Shown here piece by piece: positions 35,485 through 43,840 of a DNA stretch of 64,000 nt. The stretch comes from a virus. A program made the translations under genes and the position numbers. Within the stretch, counting starts at the first letter, position 1. Each line of letters starts with the position of its first letter. The notes under the pieces were generated by a model. The model did not search any database. It worked only from the letters and a program-made list of their open reading frames with translations, and was not told where the DNA came from. Where the stretch lies: positions 35,806 to 99,805 of the IMG/VR virus record IMGVR_UViG_3300009068_000001, one strand, 5' to 3'.

Positions 35485-37374
35485 TTATGCAAACTTAACT
35501 TGTGCACCAAGTACTGTAAATGTTGCCGATGCAGTTTTAATGATTGTAAACGTATAGGCGTCAATTGAGTTAATATTTCCTGCCGAAGGTGCTGTTCCAG
35601 TTTGCCACTTAGGAGTAACAGCTGAACCATCTACTTGGAATACTGTTGGCTTATAAGCTGTAGAACCATTAGTTACCAAGAAAGCTACAGTAGCTGATTG
35701 ACCATTAGCAAGAATTGAGTTAAGGGTTGTTGAACCATCTCCACGGAAGTTGAATGTCCAGTCAGCGGTAGCATTGGATGTGTAGTACTTAACTGCTGAG
35801 GTTGAGAGATCAACGTTAACTGTTCCAGTAGCAGCAGTTGCTGATACGGTAACTGTTTCAGTAGCTGTTGTAAGGTTTGGACGGATTAGCTGAGCTGCTG
35901 TAAGTGGGGCATAAGTAGAAGAAGCTGTTGAAGACTTTAAGTATCCCTGACCAATTACGTATGCAGTAGTTGCAATTTGTGTAGTGTTGGTATCTGTAGC
36001 AGCTGTTGGAGCCGTTGGGATTCCTGTAAGAGCTGGACCGGCTAATGGTGCGTAAGTAGTAGATGCTGTTGCAGATGCTAACTTAGTATCAATCTGTGTT
36101 TGAATAGCAGATGTAACACCATCTAGGTATTGAAGCTCTGTGTTAGAGACGTTTCCAATAGTTGCAGAGGATGCAGTAAATGCTCCCACTTGGAAGTCTC
36201 CGTAGATTAATCCTGCTTCTGAGAAGTTAACTGTAGAGGTTGGCTTTGTTGTTGCATCCTCAAATACCTTAATAATTCCGTCGGATGCATCGCGTACAAT
36301 ACCTGAGTATCTACGTTTTGTAGATGCAGCTGCTGATCCAGTTGCCGCTGCTGAGGTTACGTTAGCGTTAGTTTTAGCAAATGTAAAAGTTGTAGTTGTA
36401 GGCACTGACGCAACTAGGTAGGTGCCATTAAATGTGGAATCTACTCCAGACAAAACTACATAGTCTCCTACATTAAACCCGTGAGTGGTAGATGTAGTGA
36501 TAGTGGCTACATTAGAGGTCAACGCTTTGTTAGAAACAACCTTAGTAATTGTTGCAAATGATGTTGAGTATTCACCAATAAAGCCTAGGTCTACCGCATC
36601 TCCTGCGTTAGCGTTACCAACAAATACTAGGGGGTCTGTTACGGCCAAGTTTGCTGTTGAAACAGATGTTCCCGCGCCACCAAATGTGATTGCGCCGTTG
36701 ATATTTACATCGCCAGTAATACCAACTCCGCCAAGTACAGTAAGGGCACCAGTTGTTGGTGATGTAGAAGGCGTAGCAATATTAATGGCTACGTTGACAT
36801 CTGGAGTAATAACCATTTGAGTATTGTTAGAAGAAAGCCCACCAGCAGCAAATATAATCTTATTTTGTGTTCCTGTGCTATCTGTGGCTAATACAAGGTT
36901 ACCGCGGTCTTCATTTCCAGCAGATGCGCCAACCATAAAGATATAGCCATCGCCTTTACCTGTTGCAGTAAAAGCTGCATCAGCAAAGTTTGAAGATGTG
37001 ATACCCATATCAATGTAACCAGAGGCATCATTACCATTATTTGAATAAAGAATTAAATCAGTAGATGCACTAACTCCAGAGTTTTTATTTCTAAAGGCTA
37101 TTTGTGAAAAGTCTGCGTTATCTACTTCTACTACTAAAGTAGGGTAGGTAAGAGAGGCTGTAGATGCAAATGATTCTGCTGTAGCGCCAAGGTAAATGTT
37201 ACTAGTAACGGTAATATTGTCTACACCATCAGGTGCTACGACGTGACTTACCGCCTCAAGTGCCTTAGCTACATAAACTAGGTCTTGAGCGCTGTACTGT
37301 GACGCCGCAAGCCCAGAAGTAATCTCATTCTTGATTGCGGTAACCTGTGTGGACAGGCTTGAGTAATTTGGCAT
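35485..37374 (-). CDS. Tail fibre paralogue C
   Basis: 629 residues. DLVYVAKALEAVSHVV, GKGDGYIFMVGASAG, NIATPSTSPTTGALTVLGGV, E1_FCCH-like domain at ~271-348 (HGFNVGDYVVLSGVDSTFNG), VTSAIQTQIDTKLASATAST, and LTGIPTAPTAATDTNTTQIA, a motif widespread in fibre shafts. C-terminus is a distinct beta domain (SSTYAPLTAAQ to LGAQVKFA). Closely related to paralogues A and B up to ~residue 420, then unrelated. Confidence 0.74.
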   Translation of the reverse strand: MPNYSSLSTQVTAIKNEITSGLAASQYSAQDLVYVAKALEAVSHVVAPDGVDNITVTSNIYLGATAESFASTASLTYPTLVVEVDNADFSQIAFRNKNSGVSASTDLILYSNNGNDASGYIDMGITSSNFADAAFTATGKGDGYIFMVGASAGNEDRGNLVLATDSTGTQNKIIFAAGGLSSNNTQMVITPDVNVAINIATPSTSPTTGALTVLGGVGITGDVNINGAITFGGAGTSVSTANLAVTDPLVFVGNANAGDAVDLGFIGEYSTSFATITKVVSNKALTSNVATITTSTTHGFNVGDYVVLSGVDSTFNGTYLVASVPTTTTFTFAKTNANVTSAAATGSAAASTKRRYSGIVRDASDGIIKVFEDATTKPTSTVNFSEAGLIYGDFQVGAFTASSATIGNVSNTELQYLDGVTSAIQTQIDTKLASATASTTYAPLAGPALTGIPTAPTAATDTNTTQIATTAYVIGQGYLKSSTASSTYAPLTAAQLIRPNLTTATETVTVSATAATGTVNVDLSTSAVKYYTSNATADWTFNFRGDGSTTLNSILANGQSATVAFLVTNGSTAYKPTVFQVDGSAVTPKWQTGTAPSAGNINSIDAYTFTIIKTASATFTVLGAQVKFA

Positions 37375-37382
37375 TCTATCTC

Positions 37383-37838
37383 CTAGTCAAAAATTCCCAA
37401 ACCTAATTCTATCGCAATTAGGCGGTTATTTAGTGCGTTTGTTGTGGTAAGTGTGGCTAAGTTCGCAGTATCGGCTATACCGTGAACACTAGTTGTTTGC
37501 AAAAGATGGGCGTCAATAGAGGCTGATCCATCGTACACACCGTTTAATGAAAACGATACGCTTGAAGAATTAGCCCGTACTCTTACAACATCTCCCAGCT
37601 TTATTGCAAACCGGTGGGACTCTAAAGAGTTATTGGCAGGTACTGGTACATCATACAGTATATATCCGTACTCTGAGGCGGTAGTTGCACCTAGTGGGAC
37701 AACCCATACCCTAGCTGTTGCAGCTGATCCGCTCTTATTTGTAACAATTACTGAAGATAAGTATGATGCGTCGGCTGTATAAACTGTTGTGTCTGTGTTT
37801 AAAGTTGGGGTAGATATACCCATTCTCACTACTGCCAT
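37383..37838 (-). CDS. Small beta-sandwich fibre-associated protein 3
   Basis: 151 residues from the ATG at 37838 (MAVVRMGISTPTLNTDTTVY), chosen because it aligns with the start of the paralogue at 34248; the frame continues upstream without support. Contains VTNKSGSAATARVWVVPLG, VPANNSLESHRFAIKLGD, RVRANSSSVSFSLNG. Probable connector. Confidence 0.6.
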   Translation of the reverse strand: MAVVRMGISTPTLNTDTTVYTADASYLSSVIVTNKSGSAATARVWVVPLGATTASEYGYILYDVPVPANNSLESHRFAIKLGDVVRVRANSSSVSFSLNGVYDGSASIDAHLLQTTSVHGIADTANLATLTTTNALNNRLIAIELGLGIFD

Positions 37839-37839
37839 G

Positions 37840-38169
37840 CTATGCCCCCAAGAACCATGCAGATGAAAGATCTGCTGGGTTAGATAGAGTAGAGTTAACC
37901 CCAACAACGCCAGACCAAGATCCAGAGTTATATACTAGCATAGAATTTGTTGTGGTATCAAACCACAGATCTCCGCTTTGTGCTGTAACTGGGGTGGTAG
38001 AGCTAACATTCATGTACTCATTGGCACGGCTAGTTGTGATCCAAGCCGTTCCTGTATAAACGTATACTGTGGTATCAGTAGTGTTGTAATACAACTCTCC
38101 TGCACGAACCCCGGTAGGGGCTGTAGCTGAGGCTAATAGGTTTAGCGGGACCAGTTGTTTTATCGACAC
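37840..38169 (-). CDS. Fibre-like protein with tandem GELYYNTT/GDLWFDTT motif
   Basis: 109 residues from a GTG at 38169 behind GGGGGA. RAGELYYNTTDTTVYVYTGT and QSGDLWFDTTTNSMLVYNSG are two copies of a beta hairpin unit common in phage fibres. Related to the N-terminal part of the gene at 38184. Confidence 0.6.
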   Translation of the reverse strand: MSIKQLVPLNLLASATAPTGVRAGELYYNTTDTTVYVYTGTAWITTSRANEYMNVSSTTPVTAQSGDLWFDTTTNSMLVYNSGSWSGVVGVNSTLSNPADLSSAWFLGA

Positions 38170-38183
38170 TGACTTCCCCCTTA

Positions 38184-39650
38184 TTAACCTACTACTAGGA
38201 CACTGTATGCATTATTAGATGGAGCTACAGCAAAGCTGACGGTTACGGTATTGGCAGTTGCGTTTGTTACATCTGCGTATACAGTCTCATATGTTGAAGA
38301 ATCAAAAAGAGTAACATTTACAAAACGAGTGTTTAGGTTGTGTGTGACTGTAAATGTTGTAGCTGAAGCATTTCCAATTAAAGTTGTATACTTGCGAGCT
38401 ACTACGTTTGTGTTAATTGCTACTTGGTTAGTTGTAGCTGCACCTGCATCACCAGCAGCAGTAGTTGTAATACCAAGGCCAGCTGTTACTGTTAAGCCAC
38501 TGCTTGAAGTAGCAAGACCTGAGTTAGTTGCTAGAAGAATGTATGAACCAGAAGCAGATGTTGTCAAACCACCTGTGCTAGTTGGGTTAAGAGCAAGACC
38601 TGCAGAGTCTGTCTTTAAACCTGATGTAGAAGGAAGAAGTACTGCGCCACCACCAGAACCAGTTGTCAAACCACCAGTTGTTGAAGGGGCAAATGTAAAG
38701 TTAGTTCCTGTAAGAAGAACACCATTTGATGCGCTGTATGTTCCAGTACCTGAGAACTGAGTAAATACAAGAGCTGTAGTATCTAGAGTGATTGGTTGAT
38801 TAGTAGTTAATACCCAACCTGTGTCACCATTTACAGTTCCTTGTTCTACAAATGTAAACATTCCGGCAGTAATATCTGCGCTAGAGTTTGCATCCAAAGC
38901 ACGAGTTGGTGCACCAGAAGCGTTAACTGTATAGATACCGTTTTCAGAACCAGTTGCTTGATTCTTAACAAGTACTCGATCACCAGTAGCAAGAGTTACT
39001 CCATCAAGAGTATCTCCATTTTCAAGACCTGTAGCTAAAGTTACTGCTGCAGTAGTTGCTACACGAACTGATGCTTTAACATCTAATCCTTGTGCAACGC
39101 TATCTACATAATACTTAGTTGCTGCATCTTGTGCGTTTGTTGGTTCAGCAAGATTTGTAAGCTTGTAAGAACCCATTGAGTAATCGCCCGCTGAAGTAGC
39201 AAGAGCGTTAAGAGTAATAGAGCCGTGATCCGCATTTGTGTGGCGGTGAACGTGATCAGCACGAGAAACTTTAAGTGATGTACCTTGAGCATTTGCAGTG
39301 CTGAGGTTTGCCATATCTGCGGTAAGTCCGTAAGGAAGGACAGGTACCCAGTCAGCAGAACTTGCAGTTCCTTTAGCAACGTAAAGAACAAGATTTGTTA
39401 AGTCTAGATAAAGACCACCAGAAGAAGTAGGTGTAGTTGATGGTGCACCTGAACCTGTTGATACGCTACCTACAGGAGTCCAGCCACTGCCATTATAAAC
39501 TTTGAGTGTGTTTAGTACGTTATCGTATGCAACCTGACCAGAGACTGGTGAACCAATAGCATTGATCTGTGTGGTCGACAGATTCTGCACTCGGGCGTTT
39601 TGAAGCTCAAGTTGGTTTAGGTTAATTGGTACTAGAAAACTACGTGCCAT
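38184..39650 (-). CDS. Tail fibre/appendage protein
   Basis: 488 residues. SGQVAYDNVLNTLKVYNGSG at the start, then ATKYYVDSVAQGLDVKASVR and DRVLVKNQATGSENGIYTVN, a region seen in many phage appendage proteins. Middle part has repeated [ST]xxGLTTxxSGxxxLL units. The C-terminus (FTVTHNLNTRFVNVTLFDSS) is shared with the small protein at 39662. Conserved His in SRADHVHRHTNADHGS may bind metal. Confidence 0.66.
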   Translation of the reverse strand: MARSFLVPINLNQLELQNARVQNLSTTQINAIGSPVSGQVAYDNVLNTLKVYNGSGWTPVGSVSTGSGAPSTTPTSSGGLYLDLTNLVLYVAKGTASSADWVPVLPYGLTADMANLSTANAQGTSLKVSRADHVHRHTNADHGSITLNALATSAGDYSMGSYKLTNLAEPTNAQDAATKYYVDSVAQGLDVKASVRVATTAAVTLATGLENGDTLDGVTLATGDRVLVKNQATGSENGIYTVNASGAPTRALDANSSADITAGMFTFVEQGTVNGDTGWVLTTNQPITLDTTALVFTQFSGTGTYSASNGVLLTGTNFTFAPSTTGGLTTGSGGGAVLLPSTSGLKTDSAGLALNPTSTGGLTTSASGSYILLATNSGLATSSSGLTVTAGLGITTTAAGDAGAATTNQVAINTNVVARKYTTLIGNASATTFTVTHNLNTRFVNVTLFDSSTYETVYADVTNATANTVTVSFAVAPSNNAYSVLVVG

Positions 39651-39661
39651 TATCTATCTCC

Positions 39662-39961
39662 TTATGAAAGATACGCGTACCCGCTGAAAGCTGATGAGAA
39701 TACAACCACCAATTGATTTGGGTTTGTATACCTTACTTCGCCTTCAACATTGGTACCTGCTGAGTCTACAACAGTTACGTTTGGATTAAAGTTCAAATTG
39801 TGGAGAATTGTCCACGAAGAGCTTGGGGTTTGTTGAGTATGGGCAAAAGCCACTGCCGGAAACTCAATATCCCGGATTACTATGTCAGCAGGTTCTACTA
39901 CCGTAGTAATGTCTGGAATCTCTATTCCGTAGGCTGGTTGAGCCTCCCAAATTGGACTCAT
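39662..39961 (-). CDS. Small appendage protein with HNLN beta domain
   Basis: 99 residues. WTILHNLNFNPNVTVVDSAG and NQLVVVFSSAFSGYAYLS match the end of the 488-aa appendage protein at 38184. It may act as an adapter using the same fold. Four-base overlap with the neck gene. Confidence 0.58.
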   Translation of the reverse strand: MSPIWEAQPAYGIEIPDITTVVEPADIVIRDIEFPAVAFAHTQQTPSSSWTILHNLNFNPNVTVVDSAGTNVEGEVRYTNPNQLVVVFSSAFSGYAYLS

Positions 39962-41280
39962 AGGGTTACCTGCTTTTCTGTAAAGACTTTACCGGTCAAG
40001 TAAGTCTTAACGGTTCCAGTAGATGAGGTCATTTGAATATCATAATAGGCTGTTCTAGGTAAGTTCTTTGTTACTGAACCCGGTAGTGTCACTCTTAAGC
40101 TATCTACAATAGTGTTGTTACTGTAAGAGTACTTTGTAAAGGTAAAGGTTCCCAAAATAACAAGTCCAACTTGAGCATAGTCTTGAGAGCTGTATAGGGT
40201 GATCTGTCCCTTTGGTGTATAGGTGGTAAGGTCAAATGCAAACTGGAAGTCCATCTCAAAGTCATCACCAGCGTACATAGAGATATCTCTACTGACCACT
40301 GCCCCAGGAGGAGTAATGTCTCCATAATCTGGCATATTTAAACGAACACGTTGTGCTATAGACTTATCATCAATCTCTTGAGGACGGTATACAGGTATCA
40401 ACCTATTTGTAAGGCGGCTAATACGACGCAGGGTCATTACTTCAATTCTAAATAGACCAACACCAAGCATAGCGCAAAGTTCTTTGTACTGTTCTTTACG
40501 AATTTGAATCATCTCGTTTACTTGGCGAAAACGTTCTGAACGTGGAATAGAAACTCCATCTGGAGAAATGATATCAATATCAAAAGCACTATCGGTTGCT
40601 AGGGTATAAAGAGCCATAGTAGAAGCTAAAAGGACTAGCGGATATTCCTCAATAGGCGGGAGCAAAGCAACTTGGGTTACACGGCTACCGTTACTGTCCG
40701 TGGTGTGAGAAGCATGCTCAAGAAAAGCAACGTTAATATAATAAGAAATCTCAGAGTCTGTAAAGTAACGGTAGGCCTGACCCATAACAGTGATTGTTGA
40801 GTTGTTGATAGGTACGGCCGCCGTTTGTATAGTTATAACGCCAAGACCTTCTTCAATTGTTACGGCCGAAGAAATGTCTGTTGTAACCGATGGGACTAGG
40901 GCAGTTGCCGTAGCGCCGGTAACGGCAGTACCTGTTGCATTGTTAGTAATTCTAAAAAGTGTGGGGGTAGCAACTGTGATGGTTGCTCCGGTAATATTAA
41001 AGTTAGATGTAGAAAGGCCAGCAATTGTTACTACTTGGCCTACTGAAAATGAGTTAACCGCAGTGTATGTGACAACTCCTGAAGCCGCTGAAGCCGCTGT
41101 AACAGTGGCTGTTAAGGTTGGGGTAGTAGACTTAACGGATAAGGTATATCCCTGAACCGGAGCTTGGGAAAGTTGATAGCGAGTATCCACACCGTCACTG
41201 GTAAAGGTGTCAGTAAAGGATCTGGCGATGTCGCCAATCTCTGCTCTTAATCTATCCGAGAGCTGCTTTATAGAAGCCAC
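39958..41280 (-). CDS. Neck/head-tail connector-like protein with inserted beta domain
   Basis: 440 residues. A helical start (QLSDRLRAEIGDIARSF), an E1_FCCH-like domain at ~55-133 (GQVVTIAGLSTSNFNITGAT), a helical middle (YFTDSEISYYINVAFLEHAS to ELCAMLGVGLFRIEVM) and a beta C-terminal domain (DISMYAGDDFEMDFQFAFDL) common in aquatic phage neck proteins. It is the first gene after the capsid operon. Role inferred from order. Confidence 0.55.
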   Translation of the reverse strand: MASIKQLSDRLRAEIGDIARSFTDTFTSDGVDTRYQLSQAPVQGYTLSVKSTTPTLTATVTAASAASGVVTYTAVNSFSVGQVVTIAGLSTSNFNITGATITVATPTLFRITNNATGTAVTGATATALVPSVTTDISSAVTIEEGLGVITIQTAAVPINNSTITVMGQAYRYFTDSEISYYINVAFLEHASHTTDSNGSRVTQVALLPPIEEYPLVLLASTMALYTLATDSAFDIDIISPDGVSIPRSERFRQVNEMIQIRKEQYKELCAMLGVGLFRIEVMTLRRISRLTNRLIPVYRPQEIDDKSIAQRVRLNMPDYGDITPPGAVVSRDISMYAGDDFEMDFQFAFDLTTYTPKGQITLYSSQDYAQVGLVILGTFTFTKYSYSNNTIVDSLRVTLPGSVTKNLPRTAYYDIQMTSSTGTVKTYLTGKVFTEKQVTL

Positions 41281-41338
41281 AAATCCTCCGATTGCTGTAT
41301 ACGCTAATCATCCTGCATAATCGTAAATAAATCTATAT

Positions 41339-41381
41339 AAAAAAGGCCCCGCTCCTACAGGAGGGCGGTTGTAGGAGCGGG
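41339..41381 (-). terminator. Strong rho-independent terminator after capsid operon
   Basis: A perfect 12-bp stem, CCCGCTCCTACA against TGTAGGAGCGGG with a 10-base loop, followed on the minus strand by GGCC and six T. It ends the head operon before the neck and fibre genes. Confidence 0.9.
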
Positions 41382-41401
41382 ACGATTAGAACTCGTACGA
41401 A

Positions 41402-41764
41402 TTACAAACGGTCGTACAAGTAACCTTTTTCTTTGAGGTGATTTGCTACAACCTGCGAAACTTTGTACTTTTTGCCCGCTTGGAAAGAGTAGTGGTTGCC
41501 TGCTCCTATTGTCATCATTTCAAGGTCTTCCGCAACACGGATGACGACTGCGTCGTCTGCAAGGCTTACGCCGAGATCTTCGACCTCATCGATTACGGTT
41601 GGTACAGATGCTGTAAGATCTACAATTTCTGTAGCGTCACGGTAATCTTTTGCCGCTGTTGCCATAGATATTTCGTTTGCACGAGCTGCTAGAGCTTCTG
41701 CACTGGCCTTGATTTGTTCTTCTCTTTGACGTCCTGTAACGTCAGTAACTTTTGCTTTTGCCAC
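41402..41764 (-). CDS. Head-associated protein of unknown function
   Basis: 120 residues: helical N-terminus (REEQIKASAEALAARANEIS), then beta sequence with GAGNHYSFQAGKKYKVSQVV and HLKEKGYLYDRL. Similar small proteins often follow major capsid genes. It is separated from the capsid gene by a GC-rich hairpin (41799-41822). Confidence 0.58.
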   Translation of the reverse strand: MAKAKVTDVTGRQREEQIKASAEALAARANEISMATAAKDYRDATEIVDLTASVPTVIDEVEDLGVSLADDAVVIRVAEDLEMMTIGAGNHYSFQAGKKYKVSQVVANHLKEKGYLYDRL

Positions 41765-41798
41765 GATGTGTATTCTCCTGTTAGTTAGTTGTTAGTGT

Positions 41799-41822
41799 GG
41801 GGGCGGGTTTTACCCCGCCCCC
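41799..41822 (-). promoter_or_regulatory. GC-rich hairpin between capsid gene and next gene
   Basis: GGGGGCGGG / CCCGCCCCC, 9 bp, loop 6. No T-run follows on the minus strand, so it may stabilise capsid mRNA 3' end or attenuate rather than terminate. Confidence 0.6.
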
Positions 41823-41829
41823 TATTAAA

Positions 41830-42906
41830 TTAGTTGGTTTCTGCGATAACTACAGATTGATCAGTGATTAGACCAAGACCGTAGATTGCGTACCATGCAA
41901 GAGCGTGCTCACGACCGAAGTCAAGAATACCGCCGTCACGAAGTTCCACTGGAAGTGAAATAGCGTGACCGAATGCGTTGTCTCCAATAAAGATTGCTGA
42001 ATAGCGGTCTGAACCACCATTACCTGTCTTTGTTGCTGGAGTTGTGTATCCGCCACCAGTTGGGTATGAGATAGAAGCTGGATCAACAGCTGTATCTGTG
42101 GTGTATGAAGTACCAGCACCACCAACGACCTTCTGGATCTGAGTTGTTTCGATGAATACTGTGTCATATAGACGACCGATTTCACCTAGCATGAAGTTAC
42201 CTGGAGCTGCGTACTTTGTTACTTCGATGAACTCTGGGTTGTCACGAAGCTTACGGCTCTGGTGTGGGTGCACGAATGCAACATATGTCTCACCAAGGCG
42301 AGGGATGTTCTTTGTAGCAAGTGTCTCTACTGCATCCTTGACTGTCTTTGGTGTTAGGTTGAATGCGCCGGTCATTGAAGCACGTGTTGTGCCCTTTGTA
42401 CCATCTGCGTACCATGCGTTAATAGCTGTCTGGTTTGAACGATCTTCACCGTAAATGACTGAAGATGCAGCCATAAGTGTGTCACGAGCCTGGCCATCAA
42501 GGTAGAGAGCCATGTTACGTCCAAGAAGACGTGATGCTGATGCCATAACGTCATCGAATGATGCGTTAAGTAGGAGCTCTGATACTGCGATTGCGTATCC
42601 GTGCTCAGCAACAGTGATTGAGAATTGCTGTGCTGTCAACGCGTTTGTTGACATACGTACGCCTTCAACCAATGGAGCTGCGAAGCCTAGGTTGTTGTAG
42701 CGCATGAAGTTGATCTGGAGACCAGGTGCGACGCCTAGTTCTGTCTTCTTAACAGCGAACTGTTCGAAGCGAAGGATAGGCATTGACTGGAAAAGAATTT
42801 CCTTAGACCAGATGGTCTGAATTGCTTGTGTAAGCTGGCTATTGGAGCCAGAGTACGCTGTAGGTGCTGCGGCTAAATTGCCGGTACCTGTTACGGCTGA
42901 TGCCAT
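41830..42906 (-). CDS. Major capsid protein, N4-gp56 type
   Basis: 358 residues. FQSMPILRFEQFAVKKTELG, QINFMRYNNLGFAAPLVEGV, AEHGYAIAVSELLLNASFDD, YVAFVHPHQSRKLRDNPEF and GEIGRLYDTVFIETTQIQKV are hallmarks of the N4-gp56-like HK97-fold capsid family. It forms the icosahedral shell. Scaffold and portal genes lie directly upstream. Codon choice looks more optimal (many CTG, CGT, GTT) than in neighbours, as expected for a highly made protein. Confidence 0.94.
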   Translation of the reverse strand: MASAVTGTGNLAAAPTAYSGSNSQLTQAIQTIWSKEILFQSMPILRFEQFAVKKTELGVAPGLQINFMRYNNLGFAAPLVEGVRMSTNALTAQQFSITVAEHGYAIAVSELLLNASFDDVMASASRLLGRNMALYLDGQARDTLMAASSVIYGEDRSNQTAINAWYADGTKGTTRASMTGAFNLTPKTVKDAVETLATKNIPRLGETYVAFVHPHQSRKLRDNPEFIEVTKYAAPGNFMLGEIGRLYDTVFIETTQIQKVVGGAGTSYTTDTAVDPASISYPTGGGYTTPATKTGNGGSDRYSAIFIGDNAFGHAISLPVELRDGGILDFGREHALAWYAIYGLGLITDQSVVIAETN

Positions 42907-42959
42907 GTCGGTGTTACTCCTTATTCATATATGTTAGGTTGATTTTAAAAGGTAATTGC

Positions 42960-43733
42960 TTACCCGAAGAGTCCCTTGTTTTGATTGTTTGCTCCTGGGA
43001 ACAAACGATCTCTGTGCTTTGCGTATTCAGTAACCGACATTGCGGCAATTTGATCCGCGGTGAACTGTTGTTGTCCCGAGTTGTTTTCCATTGTTGGGGG
43101 CAAAGTAGTACTTGTGCCCTTCATATCACGACGAGCAGTCTGCATAGCCTGCTGCGCCGATTCCAGGATCTTAGCCGAACGTTCTCTAAGTCCAGTAATA
43201 CTATTTTCTATCTCGTCTGCACTATTTCCTGAGATTAGATCTACAAGCTCAGGCATAATATTGTCTTGCTCTTCAGCAAGGCGACGATTACGGTAAGCGG
43301 TAAGTTCTGCATACTGACGCTCACGCTCTAGAAGTGCATCTTTACGAGCACCTTCTTGACGAATTTCTTCGAGTTGAGCTGCCCATTCTTGTTCCTTCTT
43401 TTCAAGAAGTGAACGGACATCCATTTCAGATTCAGCTAACTTACGTGCTGCTTCTTCTTTCTCTTTCGCAATAGCTGCGGCTTCTGCAAGCTGCGCTTCA
43501 CGATCTTTCTTAAGTAGATTAATTTCTTCTTTGAGTGAATCAATCTGTGGGTACAGCTTTGACTTCTCTTGTTCCCGAACTCTTTTAAGATCTACTTCTG
43601 TGTATCCTGTCTTTGAATCTGTAACAGGAGCTTCTACTTCTTGCTGTGCTGCTGCTGCGGTGCCTGTAACTTCAGAAGCAAATGCTTCTTGAGCTAGTGC
43701 ACTGTCAACAACGTTTGATGTTGTTTCTGACAT
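42960..43733 (-). CDS. Capsid scaffolding protein
   Basis: 257 residues, very charged, with a long coiled coil at ~45-150 (KEEINLLKKDREAQLAEAAA, EEIRQEGARKDALLERER) and a flexible C-terminus with FTADQIAAMSVTEYAKHRDR, a typical capsid-binding end. Placed between portal and capsid genes as scaffolds are. It directs shell assembly and leaves before DNA packaging. No protease domain is visible. Confidence 0.88.
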   Translation of the reverse strand: MSETTSNVVDSALAQEAFASEVTGTAAAAQQEVEAPVTDSKTGYTEVDLKRVREQEKSKLYPQIDSLKEEINLLKKDREAQLAEAAAIAKEKEEAARKLAESEMDVRSLLEKKEQEWAAQLEEIRQEGARKDALLERERQYAELTAYRNRRLAEEQDNIMPELVDLISGNSADEIENSITGLRERSAKILESAQQAMQTARRDMKGTSTTLPPTMENNSGQQQFTADQIAAMSVTEYAKHRDRLFPGANNQNKGLFG

Positions 43734-43840
43734 GCGTATTCCTTTAGGTTAAGAGGTCGTTGTCCGATTTAATGCCACGATGACCTGCGGGTTTGTTTGG
43801 TACATAGCCTGACAAACTTTTTACGATTTGTCAGCCTAAA

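Noticed and set aside
43790-43835. Hairpin CTGACAAA/TTTGTCAG between scaffold and portal genes
   Set aside because: Eight-bp stem without T-run; could be chance, too weak to list as terminator.
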